DNA of 64,000 bases from Paramisgurnus dabryanus (taxonomy: Eukaryota > Chordata > Actinopteri > Cypriniformes > Cobitidae), in the NCBI RefSeq assembly GCF_030506205.2, contig NC_133352.1, positions 18,224,425-18,288,424 of the forward strand, read 5' to 3'. The notes under the pieces are model-generated. The model did no database searches. It saw nothing but the letters and a program-made list of their open reading frames with translations, and was not told where the DNA came from. Position numbers and translations under genes: made by a program. Below, one piece after another: positions 37,630 to 49,809 of this stretch; positions within the stretch are counted from its first letter, which is position 1; every line of letters begins with the position of its first letter.

Positions 37630-37776
37630 GCAATAAACCCCTTGAAGCGTTGGGTTACCAGTGCATTTTATAACAGCTAAGGGGGTTTTCGGCACTCCGC
37701 TTCGCGTCGTGCCTAACATTGCCCCTTAGCTGTTATAAAATGCACTGGTAACCCACTGCTTCTTGGGGTTTATTGC
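37630..37776. repeat. hairpin with perfect 34-bp core arms
   Basis: Positions 37651-37684 and 37722-37755 are exact reverse complements (TGGGTTACCAGTGCATTTTA at the outer end). A weaker match extends outwards to GCAATAAACCCC on each side. The loop contains a second small palindrome, GGCAC...GTGCC, around CCGCTTCGCG. Confidence 0.93.
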
Positions 37777-37787
37777 TTTAACATACC

Positions 37788-38233
37788 TCAGGGCTCAACA
37801 TAAAGGACTGCCCGGTGGCCGGGGGCAAGCGTGAGAGACGTTCGGGCCAGTAAAAAGTATTGTCACTTGCCCGATTGGGCCAGTGCTTCACCCTCAGTCA
37901 CTAAAATATGTTTTCATCAATGTATATTATTTAACATCTTTGGAAGCAGACATTTACTTTAGTAAAACACGACAAAAGAAGCGATGCAATATTTTGCACA
38001 GTTTGCTGTCAGTTTACAGGTAAAGCAGAAAAGTTGGGAGCGTTTTTTTTTTCCGTTGGAACATGTCTGTTGTATATGTATACAATTATATTTGACTTTT
38101 GAATTATTATTTTTAAGTATTTGACAAACAATGACATTTTTTATTGGGGCCAGTGCAAATTTTTGCAGAGCAAGTGAAAACTGAACCACTGGCCCGACCA
38201 GGCCAGTTTTTAAAAAAAATCTTTGCGTTGAGC
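37788..38233. mobile_element. hAT-like element with GGGCTCAAC ends
   Basis: CAGGGCTCAACATAAAGG at the left and CTTTGCGTTGAGCCC at the right are inverted. GGCCAGTG and CACTGGCCC words recur near both ends. About 446 bp, noncoding. Confidence 0.75.
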
Positions 38234-38535
38234 CCAGCATTGCCATTCTGTATTTACTTTATAAATGTACTTTTACTTTATTCATCAAGTATAAAATGTA
38301 TTTGTTGCTGAACGGTTTCTGCAGATGTTGTCTGTGTGCGTTTGCTGGGGTCCTTCATGCTGATGAACATAATCCTCTGATGCTTTAAAAAACTGGTTGA
38401 ACATACAGTAGATAGTAGATAGTAACATATACAACATTAGATGACTGGCACTAAATAACTGGTTTTAAATAACAAAAGTAAGTTATTATATTACATTTAC
38501 AAAAGATGACATAGATTTAAGTATCTGCATGCATA

Positions 38536-38905
38536 TTAACTCTTTCCCCACCAGCTTTTTTTTAAGTTGCCAGCCAGCGACATAATTTTTTATAAAAAAA
38601 AAATGTAATGCCTTCCAGAAAATGTTCTCTTTAAATATATAAACATACAATATATCACATGCAAGATAAACGCAATTATCTCAGTAACTTCTGTTTTAAA
38701 TCCTATTTAGAGCGATGATCAAAACATACACTGTCTGAACAGTTTAACGTTAGCGGTAGCTTCTGGGTTGTACAAGTTGGGTAGGAGCACCATCTGGTGG
38801 ATAATAACGTTATTGTGGATTGCCAGAAAAACTTGTCATTTGCAGGGAAGCGTTTTTTTTTTTTTTTTTTACGATTTAATTCATCAATAGCAGGAAACGA
38901 GTTAA
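38536..38905. mobile_element. TTAA-bounded MITE, family A copy 4
   Basis: It begins TTAACTCTTTCCCCACCAGC and ends AGCAGGAAACGAGTTAA. The body is shorter than copy 1 but colinear, with CATCTGGTGGATAATAA and GCAGGGAAGCGTTTTT. Confidence 0.85.
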
Positions 38906-39785
38906 GGATAAACCGACAAACATTGCTATCCGAACATTCATTACTTTCTAACACAAGAATTTTGTATATACATGTCATCAAAATGCTGTGTACAATCTTT
39001 AAACTTCTATGTGTTTTCTTATTTTTTTAACCATGTAAAAGTTTTTAAAGCATTAAAAGGTTAATAAGAACACCTGACAGAATAAGCATTAGCTTTACTA
39101 TTAAGTTTACAAACAGATTTTTTTTTCAATCCAACATTAAAATGCTACAATACTCATAATGCAAACGCAATTAAAACTGAAGCTCACCTGCTTGGACTCA
39201 GCCGACGCCTTCAATGACACTTCGCTTCTTCTCGTTGTGATCCGCTTAAAATCTGAAGTACGTGAGTAACGTGACACTGCACATCTTTCAATGATTTTGT
39301 GGAGTTCAGTGATGCTGCATTAGCGCTCGTTGCTACTCGCGTCTTGTTGGGTCTTTGAAAGTTTCCGACTGACAACCTGTCAAACGGCGCATCAGTTCCG
39401 GTACGGATGACTTTATTTTTTAGTACCGGCTTGGTACCAAAGACAAACATTGGAAGCACATTGAAGCCTGACATTTCGATGAGAGATTTTAAAACATACT
39501 GTTTAAGGCATTATTACAAATATATGAAGAGCTCAGATGCAAAAGCTGTTAAAAGCCACCTACGTCAAAATTGAGATGATGATGATGATATTAACCGAAT
39601 ATTAATTGCATTAACCGTCACTTGAGTACTTGTACCTGAATTCAACCCAAATTTGGCAGCCACATGCATCAGATTTGAATCAGATTTGCATCACATTATC
39701 TTTTGAATTCTGATTTTAACTGTCGTCCAAATTTGTGTTGTCCAAAGAAGTGGATAGTTTTAAGAAGTAAAGGTTTTGACCAAAA
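38906..39785. other. intron 2 sequence, partly transposon-derived
   Basis: The segment 39180-39480 contains AGTACCGGCTTGGTACCAAAG-type words related to 36529. The remainder is AT-rich without exon signals. Confidence 0.4.
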
Positions 39786-39788
39786 GCT

Positions 39789-40010
39789 TTGCATGCACTT
39801 AGAGGGTTTTCCAGTGAAAGGAAGTCAAATTTATTAAATTCTAATCAACTCAATAAAGTGACGTTTATGAAAATAAGGCATTTTTATTACTGACTAATAA
39901 TCTTTTCATTGCCATTCATGTGAAATTATTGAACCTGAATAATAAGCCTGATAAAAATGCTCATTTACAAGATGTCAGATGCACTTAAAGGGTTTTGCAT
40001 CCGAACACTT
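39789..40010. repeat. region bounded by direct repeats of GCACTTARAGGGTTTT
   Basis: GCACTTAGAGGGTTTT at about 39795 and GCACTTAAAGGGTTTT at about 39980 lie in the same orientation, about 185 bp apart. The inverse occurs at 33228. Confidence 0.5.
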
Positions 40011-40019
40011 TATATATTT

Positions 40020-41425
40020 TTGACAAAATCATGCAGAACATTTGCACAGAGAAATGAAAGTAAATGAATGTTAAGTACTTTGATTCCTGTCTATCCCAAA
40101 ACACAATCAACATGTGTAATGCATCTCAACACTCCTTTCATGTTTCATTCATTTAAAATACTGATGCGCAATATTTTCTGCATTTCTCATGCTTTCTACA
40201 TCTTCAGCCCGCAATGTCAATCCAGATTCAGTGAATGTAACAGAGCGCTGTGCAGTAGTGAAAGTAAGCCTCCGGGGGCTTCAGCCAATGCGCTTCGTGT
40301 TTGGGCCTAAATTGATTTGATTGAGTTTGCTAGTGACAATGTATAGTGCGAAGGACTCTGTAATGTTGTTAGAGAATTAGTGCCCCATGATGAATTGTGC
40401 TACAGAGCAGCTCTGACAGGCCCATGGTGGTTTACTTTTAGCTGCGTAGTTTCTACTCATTTAAACAGCAATGACTTTTTCTCTCTCGCCCCCCCATGAG
40501 ACAGCAAAACACATTGTTGAATGGTAAACGGACGAAACTTCGCCGTCGCTTGTTTTTATTGGGATAATCGGGATATTGAGTTCTCTGCCTTCACTTCGAG
40601 CTGCTTGGAATTGTATTTTTTGGATATTGTCGGCTCCCCTATTTCCACTGGGTTACAGATGAAGCACGATTGGAGGGAAGCCAAATTCTACTCTCGTCAA
40701 ATACAACGAGCAGCAGTCTGCCGAGTTTTCCATATAACAAAGCAATAACAGCAGACGGAGCAAATCTTGGACTGAGTACAACTGTATTTCTGACTCAATA
40801 AAGACAAAAGCCACAGTGTTCAAGCATGTTGGGCTGAAGATATTAAACACGCATAGTTCTTTTTTTTTTAAATCCATCTGCTTAAGGTGCAATCATTTAG
40901 TGAAGGGAGTTATTGATCGTGTCTGCAATTCCTAACCTCAGTCACTTCATAAAAAGTCAAATGACCAGGGACGGACTAATGGGTGTGGCATTTTTCTTCT
41001 CTTTTCTCCATTACTTTGCCTCCCGATGGGATTAATGTGCTGGCTGGCCCCCTCTCCAGAGATGGTAGAGTGTCTCTCTGGGCTAGGCTAGCTGTTATTA
41101 CAAAACTCTCTCACAATTCAGTACTAGGTTTCATTTCACTCCGACAAGCTTTATAAGTGTACAGTTTCTTTCTAAATTATGCCTGGAAAGACCGCCTGAC
41201 CATTCCATAGAAAGTTGAAACAGAAGACACACAGAAGAGGAAATGAGATTATTGATTATTTGAAGTGAACATGACAAGGTTTGTTAGCAGAACATGCACT
41301 GTGCTATATATAATTGAGGTAACCTACTACTGTATGAAATATTAAACTGCATTGACATCCCGACGGTTAAGCTGTGTGTTAATATCACAACAGTTTGATC
41401 TTTATAGAAAGTTGGGTTGGTGTAG
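40020..41425. other. intron 2 unique sequence
   Basis: High-complexity sequence, notably 40190-40760, with no exon or repeat recognised. Confidence 0.45.
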
Positions 41426-41430
41426 AATTA

Positions 41431-41675
41431 TGCCGCGTTCAAGGCAACCTGTAACCTGCAAATCACGACTTCTAAACAACGACTCACGACTCTGAACTGG
41501 AAGTACATCGATCTAGTACGAGTTCACGGGTGTAAAGTCACGGGTTTGACTGCCGTTCCAGTGCACTTTCACGGGTAGAAGGTTGGAAAAACACGGGTTA
41601 CAGGCTGCTGGAACACGTACTCCCAGTTTTTGGAGTCGTGATTCACAGGCTCAAAAACCTGCATGGAACGCAGCA
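41431..41675. mobile_element. Harbinger-like MITE with TTA target duplication
   Basis: TGCCGCGTTC at the left and GGAACGCAGCA at the right are inverted, with ACGACT and AGTCGT words near the centre. TTA flanks both ends, which is typical of PIF/Harbinger insertions. It is 245 bp and noncoding. Confidence 0.75.
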
Positions 41676-41689
41676 TTAATCTTGGCTTC

Positions 41690-42285
41690 TGTATTTCAAA
41701 GGCACATTTTAATTTGTTCTTATACCATGGGGCTGTTGAATGCTTTATTCTTATTGGTTGGGAAATGTTCCACGGGTATGCATTATTTTTGATAAACGCA
41801 CACCTGGTCAAATGTCTTAAAATAACCACCAGAGCAATGTCTTAGAAATTGCTTAGCTTCGTGACGCATTACCACCTTCGGTGTGCAATATTTTCGAATA
41901 ATTATTTGGGCCATCGTCAATTATTCCCTACATGTTATGCACTGCATGCGCCAAGCTTGGTTTATTTTGAACCTTCCCTTATTCCACACTCACAGAGAGA
42001 AGCAACACACTGTGTGTCAGTTTAAAAGCAATGTATTACTCATGTCAGCTTGGAAAGAAATTTCTAATATTGATTAACATGCTTTTTTCAAAGCTAAGGT
42101 TATTTCAGTTTCAGTTTACTTACCATTTCAATTTATTTTTGCTTTTAAATTGTGTAAGATCTGTCACGCCAAAGGTTTGTGAACAGAGGTTGTGACATGC
42201 AAGTGGGGCATTATTAATTTTATTTATTTATACTTAAGATAATAACAATGGTGATAACGGTGATGTTAATGATGATCAGTTTGTT
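41690..42285. other. intron 2 unique sequence
   Basis: Nothing recognised beyond a GATGATGATG-like run near 42250-42280. Confidence 0.4.
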
Positions 42286-42293
42286 ATAATAAG

Positions 42294-43019
42294 AAGGGAT
42301 GCACTGATTCAAAATCTCTGTGCCGATGCAGATATTCGATTACTTGGAATTTCACCTACCGATACAAATAGATGCCAAGAGTTTTGCTTTTTACTCCTGA
42401 GTTTAGGTGCGTTTTTGCCCCATTTGCTTGCCAGGTTATAATCTGGCCTGATCATCGGCTCTTTGTAGCTCTTTCCCCACCATGGACGAGTTATCATTAA
42501 GTCAATTAAGAGAAAACATTGTTCCTGATGAATTTTTATGTTAATCTGCAATGCCGCGATTATCCACTTATCTATTAACTAAAGCCAAAACGTTATTTAC
42601 TAATTTTAAACTCTGTGTATGTTTTAATAATCATTCTGAATTTGATCTCTATCAAAATCCTTCACAAAAAAAATTCAATTATTTCAGCTTTTTGCTAAAA
42701 AAATATTTTTAAAGAAAAATACCCATATTTAAGAGTTTATAAGCAAAGTAAAAATATAGAAAGGATTAAACTTTCCCCCCACCTTTTTTTTTAACAGAGC
42801 AGAGGGTCTGTTCTTTCATTCTTTTTATATATATTATATTTTAAAATATATTTGTATGTTTATGTAATTTTAGAAGAAAAATTTCCTGAAAGGCATTTTG
42901 TAAAACTTTATGTGAAAATCATATAAAAATGCTGGCGGGCGGGGAATGAGTTAAACAATAGGACAATCTCCTTTTATCTGCCTATATAGATTATAGATAG
43001 ATATATTGTTGCATCCTTA
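42294..43019. mobile_element. hAT-like element split by a family A MITE
   Basis: AAGGGATGCACTGATTC with CCGATGCAGATATTCG at the left and TTGTTGCATCCTTA at the right form decayed inverted ends. The MITE at 42466-42954 occupies nearly the whole interior. Confidence 0.65.
42466..42954 (-). mobile_element. TTAA-type MITE, family A copy 5 (nested, inverted)
   Basis: The left end reads TAGCTCTTTCCCCACCATGG and the right end GCTGGCGGGCGGGGAATGAGTTAA. The order of internal words is reversed relative to copy 1. Confidence 0.75.
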
Positions 43020-43165
43020 ATAAAAAATAGTAATAAACATAGACAAGTTGGCCCTAATTCTTTTTCTTTTCTTTCAACTGCTGTTTTTAGATCTCTCCAT
43101 TCATTGGTGTTTAAATTTGGACTCATTGCTACACCCAGCTTTCTGATTTCCAAACATTGTTTCTT

Positions 43166-45666
43166 TTAAAGGATTAGTCAATTTTCTTAAAAAAATCCAG
43201 ATAATTTACTTACCACTAGGGGTGTCCTCGACTAAGGATTTACATATTCGAATCAGAATTTTCGAATCTTTCCATAGTCGACCGATAGTCGAATCATCTA
43301 TGTTTGTGTGCATGGGTTGGGAGGGGGCCAGACCAGGTACAAATTGGTAACTTTTATTTTCTTTCACAAGCAGCACACATAAACAACTGTCTGATAAAGT
43401 GACCAAAACTGTCTTTCAAGTAATAAACGAAGACAAAACTGACGATGCATTTATATATATATTTTTTAAGGTAAAATGTAAGGCAACATTTGTTTAATTA
43501 TTCCTCATAACATTTTAAAGCCACGATCTACAGAACATCACACAAAAATACATTTTGATAACTAAACCTAAAAAAATAACAAAGGTGATCCTGCCTTGGA
43601 AACTCCGGCTAGAATTAAGTGTTTTTATTTAATTACGAGATAGCGCGTCAAAGCAGTCATGACCAAAAAAAAAAACCCGACAAATGAGAAATGACAAATA
43701 ATTTGAGATTGTGACTGTAAATGATAAAAACTAATCTTTATACACAATTCATTAAACTTTAATTTATAACAAGAAAAACACTGAAATTAATGATTTTATA
43801 GACACTACGCGTTATTATTTAGCACAGAAATACCTGCTTGCTTGCTTTGACTTTGATCATCTCTGTATTCACTTTAGATACAGAAAGACCGGATGATATT
43901 ATTTATTTCAGGAATCTCTTTGCTATCATTTGAAAGTGAACACCGACTGACCATAATATTAAATCACAAGAAAGACATTCGTGTCAGGCAGAAATAGGTT
44001 CGGTGCAGTTTCATACTAGTACTAGTTTCCGTTTCATCAACGAAATAAAAAAAAAACGGCTTACCTGTTTTGTAGTTTAACTTTAAGATAGACAATATAA
44101 CCACTCTGTTTTAAATACATTTTAAAAACTTATACTCGTCGAAAAACATCCGTTTTTTAATGTTTAGTTTGATGAACTCCTAAATATGAGACGCAGAGCA
44201 CCTTACCCGTTCGGCTAAATTACATGCGCAAGCATGGCCAGCACGCAATAGCGCAACATCGATACAACGAAAAGCTATCCAAAATTTACATACTTAAATT
44301 AGATCGGAATTTACGTTTATAATAAATAATTTTTTTTTTATAAAATAAGGTCAGAAGTAACAAAGTGCAGAACAAATATGCAAAATGCCTCAAGTGCACG
44401 GAAACAAAACACAAGCCAAATAGTTAAATCAGATAACCCAAAGTGATTTATAAATAAAATAAAATATAGAAATTATTAAAAGAACGAAAGTCATAGTTTA
44501 ATTTGCCAGCTTTGTCTTTTAAATGTCGAAACAAAGAGGCAAGGCTTTATTAACATAGAAACCTCTTATGGACGTGTAGCCTGGTCACAGGGGTTGTTGG
44601 ATTTATTAACGCATTTTAAAAATATTTATTGAAAGCTGCTACTTCATATATTATTTGCAGCATTATCATAATATGCAGTATATTAATATATTGTGAGAAA
44701 GCTGTTATATGTGAAATCAGATAATGTGTGCACCCATACGGCCAAAATTGAATGATCCTCATTTCATAACACATCTGCGACGATTCGACTATGAGATTGG
44801 TAGTCGAATCAGGCTTCTCCTATCGATGCATCGAATCTTCGACTATTCGGGGTCACCCCTACTTACCACCATGTCATCCAAAATGTCTTTCTTTGTTCAG
44901 TCGAGAATATATATATATTTTTTTTTTAGGAAAACATTCCAGGATTTTTCTCATTTTAATGGACTTTAATGGACCCCAACACTTAATAGTTTTAATGCAG
45001 TTTAAAATTGCAGTTTCAACGCAGCCTCAAATGACTCTTAACAATCGCGAACGAGGCTTAAGGGTCTTATCTAGCGAAATGACTGTCATCTTTGGCAAGA
45101 AAAATAAAAAATATGCCATTTTAAACCACAACTTCTCTTCTTCCTCTAGCTGTGTGACAAGCCAGCGAGACCTCACGTAATTGCGTAATGACGTCAAAAG
45201 GTCACATGTTACATATATGAAATGCACATTTGCGGACCATTTTAAACAATAAACTGACACAAAGACATTAATTAGTATCATTCGGCATACAACAACGTCG
45301 GGACGGTCCTCTTTCTCCACACAGTCGCACTGGCGGGTCACATGACCGGAGGAAGACGAGCAGTTGTGGTTTAAAAGTGCATATTTTGTATTTTTCTTTT
45401 CAAAAATGAAATCATTTTGCTAGATAAGACCCTTATGGCTCATTTGAGATCGTTTAGAGTCCTTTGAAACTACAATTTTAAACTGCATTAAAACTGTTAA
45501 GTATTGGGGTCCATTAAAAGCCATTAAAATGAGAAAAATCCTGGAATGTTTTCTTCAAAAATCTTAATTTCTTCTCGACTGAACAAAGAAAGACATCAAC
45601 ATTTTGGATGACATGGTGGTGAGTAAATTATCTGGATTTTTTTAGGAAAATTGACTATTCCTTTAA
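43166..45666. mobile_element. TTAA-bounded foldback element split by a hAT element
   Basis: The left arm TTAAAGGATTAGTCAATTTT...ATTTACTTACCAC (43166-43216) continues after the insertion as CACCATGTCATCCAAAATGT and onward to about 45090. The right arm (about 45370-45666) is its near-perfect complement, ending GACTATTCCTTTAA. Without the insertion the element is about 850 bp with arms of about 250-300 bp. It is noncoding; open frames in it are arm sequence. Confidence 0.88.
43217..44861. mobile_element. hAT-like element with perfect 8-bp target duplication (1645 bp)
   Basis: The ends TAGGGGTGTCCTCGAC and CGGGGTCACCCCTA are inverted over TAGGGGTG. CTTACCAC flanks it at 43209-43216 and 44862-44869. 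Near both ends lie ATTCGAATC and TAGTCGAATC words. No transposase frame survives. It is inserted in the left arm of the foldback at 43166-45666. Confidence 0.92.
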
Positions 45667-45669
45667 GTT

Positions 45670-47150
45670 TTGCCGTGGTTAGCAGAGTGTCATGCTGTTA
45701 TGGTGTCTGGTTTCACTTGTTGGAGTGTGCGCAGTGAGAGTCTGTTTCTCATTTGCCCTCTACCGGAGCAGTGGGCCACACCCTCACCTTTATACTTTAA
45801 ACCATCCTGCTTATAATAAATGTGCAAATCACGTCGGTTTGTGAACCCAGGAGTTTGTGCTCGTCAAGGTTACTCCATGGCCATGTTGACGGGAGCTTGG
45901 GGGGAGAGAGAGGGAGCGAGAGAGCGAGAATGAAAAAGACAACTGTTCCTCAGAGACAAAAGAGGTGCTGTTTTTTTCTCCCGCTGTGTAAGAGTGGACG
46001 CAATTGCTTGTAATAAATACACACTTCCAACAGAATTGCGTTGCACATCAGAGGAAATAAAAGTGACCTTGACGGTGCTTTGGTTAATTTTTTTTTCTCA
46101 TCAACCCGTGAATCATCCATCTCTAACCTGGGTTGCTTATCAGTGGCAAGAAAATATTAGTTAATTTCTGTCAATGTTGCCCACGATGACAACAACAGGG
46201 GGTGAATGGGACTCTATTCTCCAGGTAGCAACTGCACTCTCCGTCTCAGCACATTCAAGGCCCATTACAAATTCCAATTATTGCTCTCTAAGCCATGCAG
46301 ATCTCTGGAAGCTTCTGCATCTCGTGGTCTGATTTGCTTTGTGGCCCCTTATGAGTATATCCATGGGAACCATAACAGTAGTAAAATATTACCCAACATT
46401 TTTTCAAAACATGCTGACTACAACAGCCCATAGCTAATTGAGGATTTACTCACCAATAATGACTTATCATACTCTGCTCAGCACAGTGCTGATGCAGGCA
46501 GGCTCATTTAGCAAGCCAGAGTTTACCACTTAATGAAGTCTGAAAATGTCAAACGTAGAGGGAACGAGAACAAGAGGTTGCATATGGAATCGACCACTCG
46601 AAATCCCCACACTGCAGTGTCCCTTGTGTATTTTTATTTTTTTAACAACCTTCATTTGCACATTTGCTTGATGGGCAATTCGCTGAAAGTGTAAGGCGGT
46701 GCTGTTTTTTATTTATGTGTTTGTCAGGTCAGTGGGTTAAGTACGTATCATAGCTGTTTCCTGGCGATAAAGGATGCATGGTAATCTATCACTCATCTGC
46801 TATTTTTGGGTTTGCAGAAGGTAAGCCGTAATACCAACTATTTGTAGGCTTGCCGTCAGATTACTGTGGGATACAGTCGTCCCTGGATTGTTGTGTGTCT
46901 TTAAAATATGCTGTTTATCTGCAGTCTGTCTGCTGTAGGTGGTGCCTAGGAGATGTGTTCATGGAATCTTATGGATTTGTTTTGTATCTCTTCCACTGGC
47001 TACAGTCATCTGTGGAGGCCAGGTGAAAGATCGGCATGAACGGGTTGGATGTTTAAAATGGTTTATATTTGGGTTTTTATAATACACAAGTTCTTTTTTG
47101 GGCTTTTGTTTATGTTAATGGTTCTGGAGAATCCACATTTTTCCAGTGAT
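45670..47150. other. intron 2 unique sequence
   Basis: Includes a short GA-rich tract at 45900-45930 and a high-complexity block at 46190-46990. No exon with paired splice sites was found. It may include conserved noncoding DNA, which cannot be judged here. Confidence 0.45.
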
Positions 47151-47153
47151 GCG

Positions 47154-48233
47154 TTAAAGCAACACTAGGCGTGTCACGATTCTCCAAATACTCGATTCAA
47201 TTACATTTTCGATTCTAAGGTCACAATTCGATTCTCGATTTTTTTTTTCTTTTTTTTAAAGACAAAAAATGCTATGCCATTATTATTTATTACTATTATA
47301 GTTTCACATTAACATGCACATTGCGTGCTTTTCCTCGCATGGTTTGTGGGCTTCACTTTACGCGAGAGAGCTTGGAGAGAAAGGATTCCTTCTTGCACGC
47401 ACCTGGACTTAATGCGCGCGTCTTGGACTACAAGCATCTGAAATAAATCCACCGCGTCATGAGCATCTGTGCTTCTCTCTGTCTCACATGCACTCGCATC
47501 TGTCCGAAGTCTAAACATAAACTAAAGTAGTAATCCTTACGTATTTGTTAAGTTTTATGCATTTCATTCGAGCTGAGGCAAACTATCCCTTTAGTTTAAA
47601 ATATAATCCGCTGCATCTTGGCGCCTCACTCACTCTCGCGCACGTGCAGAGAGCTGCGCTCAGTCTGAAGTCAGATCACTAGGTAGTAATCCTGTTTATG
47701 ATATGCATTTTAAGGAGTTGTAGCAATACATCCCTTGTGTTTAAAATATAAATCTCTGAGAGGTTTTTTCCCCCGCTTGGCAAGCCGACCGGACGTGACA
47801 TGGGGGCGTTGCAGCATCGTCGATCCCATTTTTTCATTCGAAGTTCGAGGTTGTGCCTTAATTTCGATCGATTTCGATTTAAAATCGAAATTGTGACACC
47901 CTTAAGCAACACTAAAGAGTTTTTGCTCTTTGCTCCCTCTACAGGCTGGAAGCGGAATTGTCCATTACCACTGTCGTAAAAAATTTTGCCTACTGCAGCA
48001 AAGCTGGCTCTGATTGGATTGTAGGTCTGCCGTAAAGCAAGTTTTTGTAGTTTTCACTCGAACTACAGGACTGCGACCCGACGGTTGGAAACTTCTTTAG
48101 TGCGGTTTTTGCCGATAGAGGGGCTGCAAAGCAAATGTGAAAGTGCCGTTCACCCTGTTTCGAGTGGATGAACGACTAAAACTTTTTTGGAAACGTTATT
48201 TAAGGTAAAAAAAACTCTTTGGTGCTGCTTTAA
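47154..48233. mobile_element. TTAA-bounded MITE split by a hAT element
   Basis: TTAAAGCAACACTA at the left, resuming after the insertion as AGCAACACTAAAGAGTTTTT, and AAAACTCTTTGGTGCTGCTTTAA at the right are inverted ends beginning in TTAA. The original element is about 330 bp. Confidence 0.85.
47166..47904. mobile_element. hAT-like element with perfect 8-bp target duplication (739 bp)
   Basis: TAGGCGTGTCACGATTC and AAATTGTGACACCCTTA form inverted ends with repeated TCGATT and CGAAAT words inside. AGCAACAC flanks it at 47158-47165 and 47905-47912. It sits 8 bp inside the MITE at 47154-48233. Confidence 0.92.
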
Positions 48234-48569
48234 AGCTGCCGTTGTTTGTGATGTACTTCATAGAACAAGAAAAACATCAGCCCATTTTTAGGACAGTGAA
48301 AACAGCAGAATAGAGATTGCGTGAAAAATACTGCTTTTTTACATACAAAACATAAACACCTGTTGTATTGCGCACCGAAAACACAATCAAAGTTTCGAAA
48401 GATATGTGTAAGGTACTTACAGTTTGGCAAACAGCATTTGATGAACAATTTTTCTGTACCACTCATAAGTAGTGTTAATGGAATAGTTGAGGAAGCAGAA
48501 TCGTTAAGTGGAATCCGAATTGAAGCCAGAATCGTTAAATTCTTTACGATTTCCATCTCACTCATCAGG

Positions 48570-48830
48570 CACCTGGTGTGTCCCTTAGGGGTCAGTTCTT
48601 GGCCCCCTCCATTTTCTCATCTGCATGCATTTCAGTAATTGAGAATATACTCCAAAAGGGGCATAAATTTCCACAGATATGCTGACGATAAACAGCTGTA
48701 CTTAAAAACTACACCTAGTGCTTCTCTGGGACCAGAAAACCTCAACAGAGCTCCATAAAAAATCTGCCTTGCAGCTGTAATCACAACTTTCATCTCCTCT
48801 TCACATTATTACAAGTATGCTCATCATCCT
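48570..48830 (+). pseudogene. LINE reverse-transcriptase fragment
   Basis: From 48592 the + strand reads SVLGPLHFLICMH, the reverse-transcriptase block usually written GVPQGSVLGPLLF in L2/CR1/Rex-type non-LTR retrotransposons. A frame change follows. Then YADDKQLYLKT at 48678 gives the catalytic Tyr-Ala-Asp-Asp block. Further weakly similar sequence runs to about 48830. The fragment spans only the RT core. The frameshifts and absence of endonuclease and 3' tail show a dead, truncated copy. The exact clade is uncertain. Confidence 0.75.
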
Positions 48831-49177
48831 TTTTTCTCAGTTTAACACTCTGAGGTAGCATCATGCCATGAATTTTTTTATTATTATTAATGAGGTAACA
48901 GTGAAAGTAACAGTGATGCGTGTACCTGTCAGTCCTTGAAAAGAATGGCTAGTTGACTATTTAGTTTGTATGCTTTTTTGTATGCTTTTATTCTGTCTTA
49001 GATTAAGCTGCGGTGTTGGTAGCTTTGGTTCTACTGTATATAGGTGGGACAGATAAATGATGGTAGAGATGCCATATTTTTTTCTCCTAAAAAGTTGAAG
49101 GTGCTGTCTGGTTTTGAGTCTATATAGAATGCAACCACTTCTCTTTTCTATATGAGCAACTAAAATACAAGTCAAAT

Positions 49178-49802
49178 GGTGCTTTTCCATTGCATAGTAC
49201 CCCACGGGTTGGGTCGGGTCAGCTTTCTTTTGGAGGCTTTTCCACTGGGTACAGTACGTAGTACCAGATACTTTTTTTAGTACCACCTCGGTTGGGGTTC
49301 ATTCACCGATTGGTCTGAGAGAATCATCACTACCAAGCTTAACTTTACCTTCGTGTTTGCGTTGTCTCGAGCAAACCTGTTGTCATTAGTGCTTTGTTCA
49401 AGTTTCCAAACTTCCTTTTAATGGTAAAAAACACCCACAGGCTGAGAATCAGGAACTCCATACCAGTTTTTTCCTTGCAGTTTGTGGTGGCACATCTGCT
49501 TCGCGCACGTCGACTGACGCCATGAGTGTTTGTACAGAAACTGTCATGTGAAACGCAAACATCTATTTTGTGGTGGACTGACAAATAAATAAATGAATGA
49601 ATGTATGGGAAACACTGCATTCCAATGATGCTCGCTTCCACTTTCAGTATGATGTCACAGCAGTAGGCAGAGCAAATATAACGACACGCCTATTATCCCT
49701 CCCACTCTGAAGTGGTAGTAAACTTAGTAAAAAGCTAACAAACCAAAGTAAGGTGAGCCGACACAACCTGACCCGTGGGATACTATGCAATGGAAAAGCG
49801 CC
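49178..49802. mobile_element. MITE with GGTGCTTTTCCATTGCATAG ends
   Basis: The left end continues TACCCCACGGGTTGGGTCGG, and the right end has CGACACAACCTGACCCGTGG then ATACTATGCAATGGAAAAGC. Inverted complementarity is about 50 bp. Noncoding, 625 bp. Confidence 0.88.
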
Positions 49803-49809
49803 AACACTG

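Noticed and set aside
39211..39474. 87-codon minus-strand open frame with moderately protein-like composition
   Set aside because: It overlaps GGTACC-type transposon words shared with 36529-36660, so it is probably translated transposon end sequence.
44791..45180. 129-codon open frame on the plus strand
   Set aside because: It runs from the end of a hAT element into the arm of a foldback MITE and encodes nothing recognisable.
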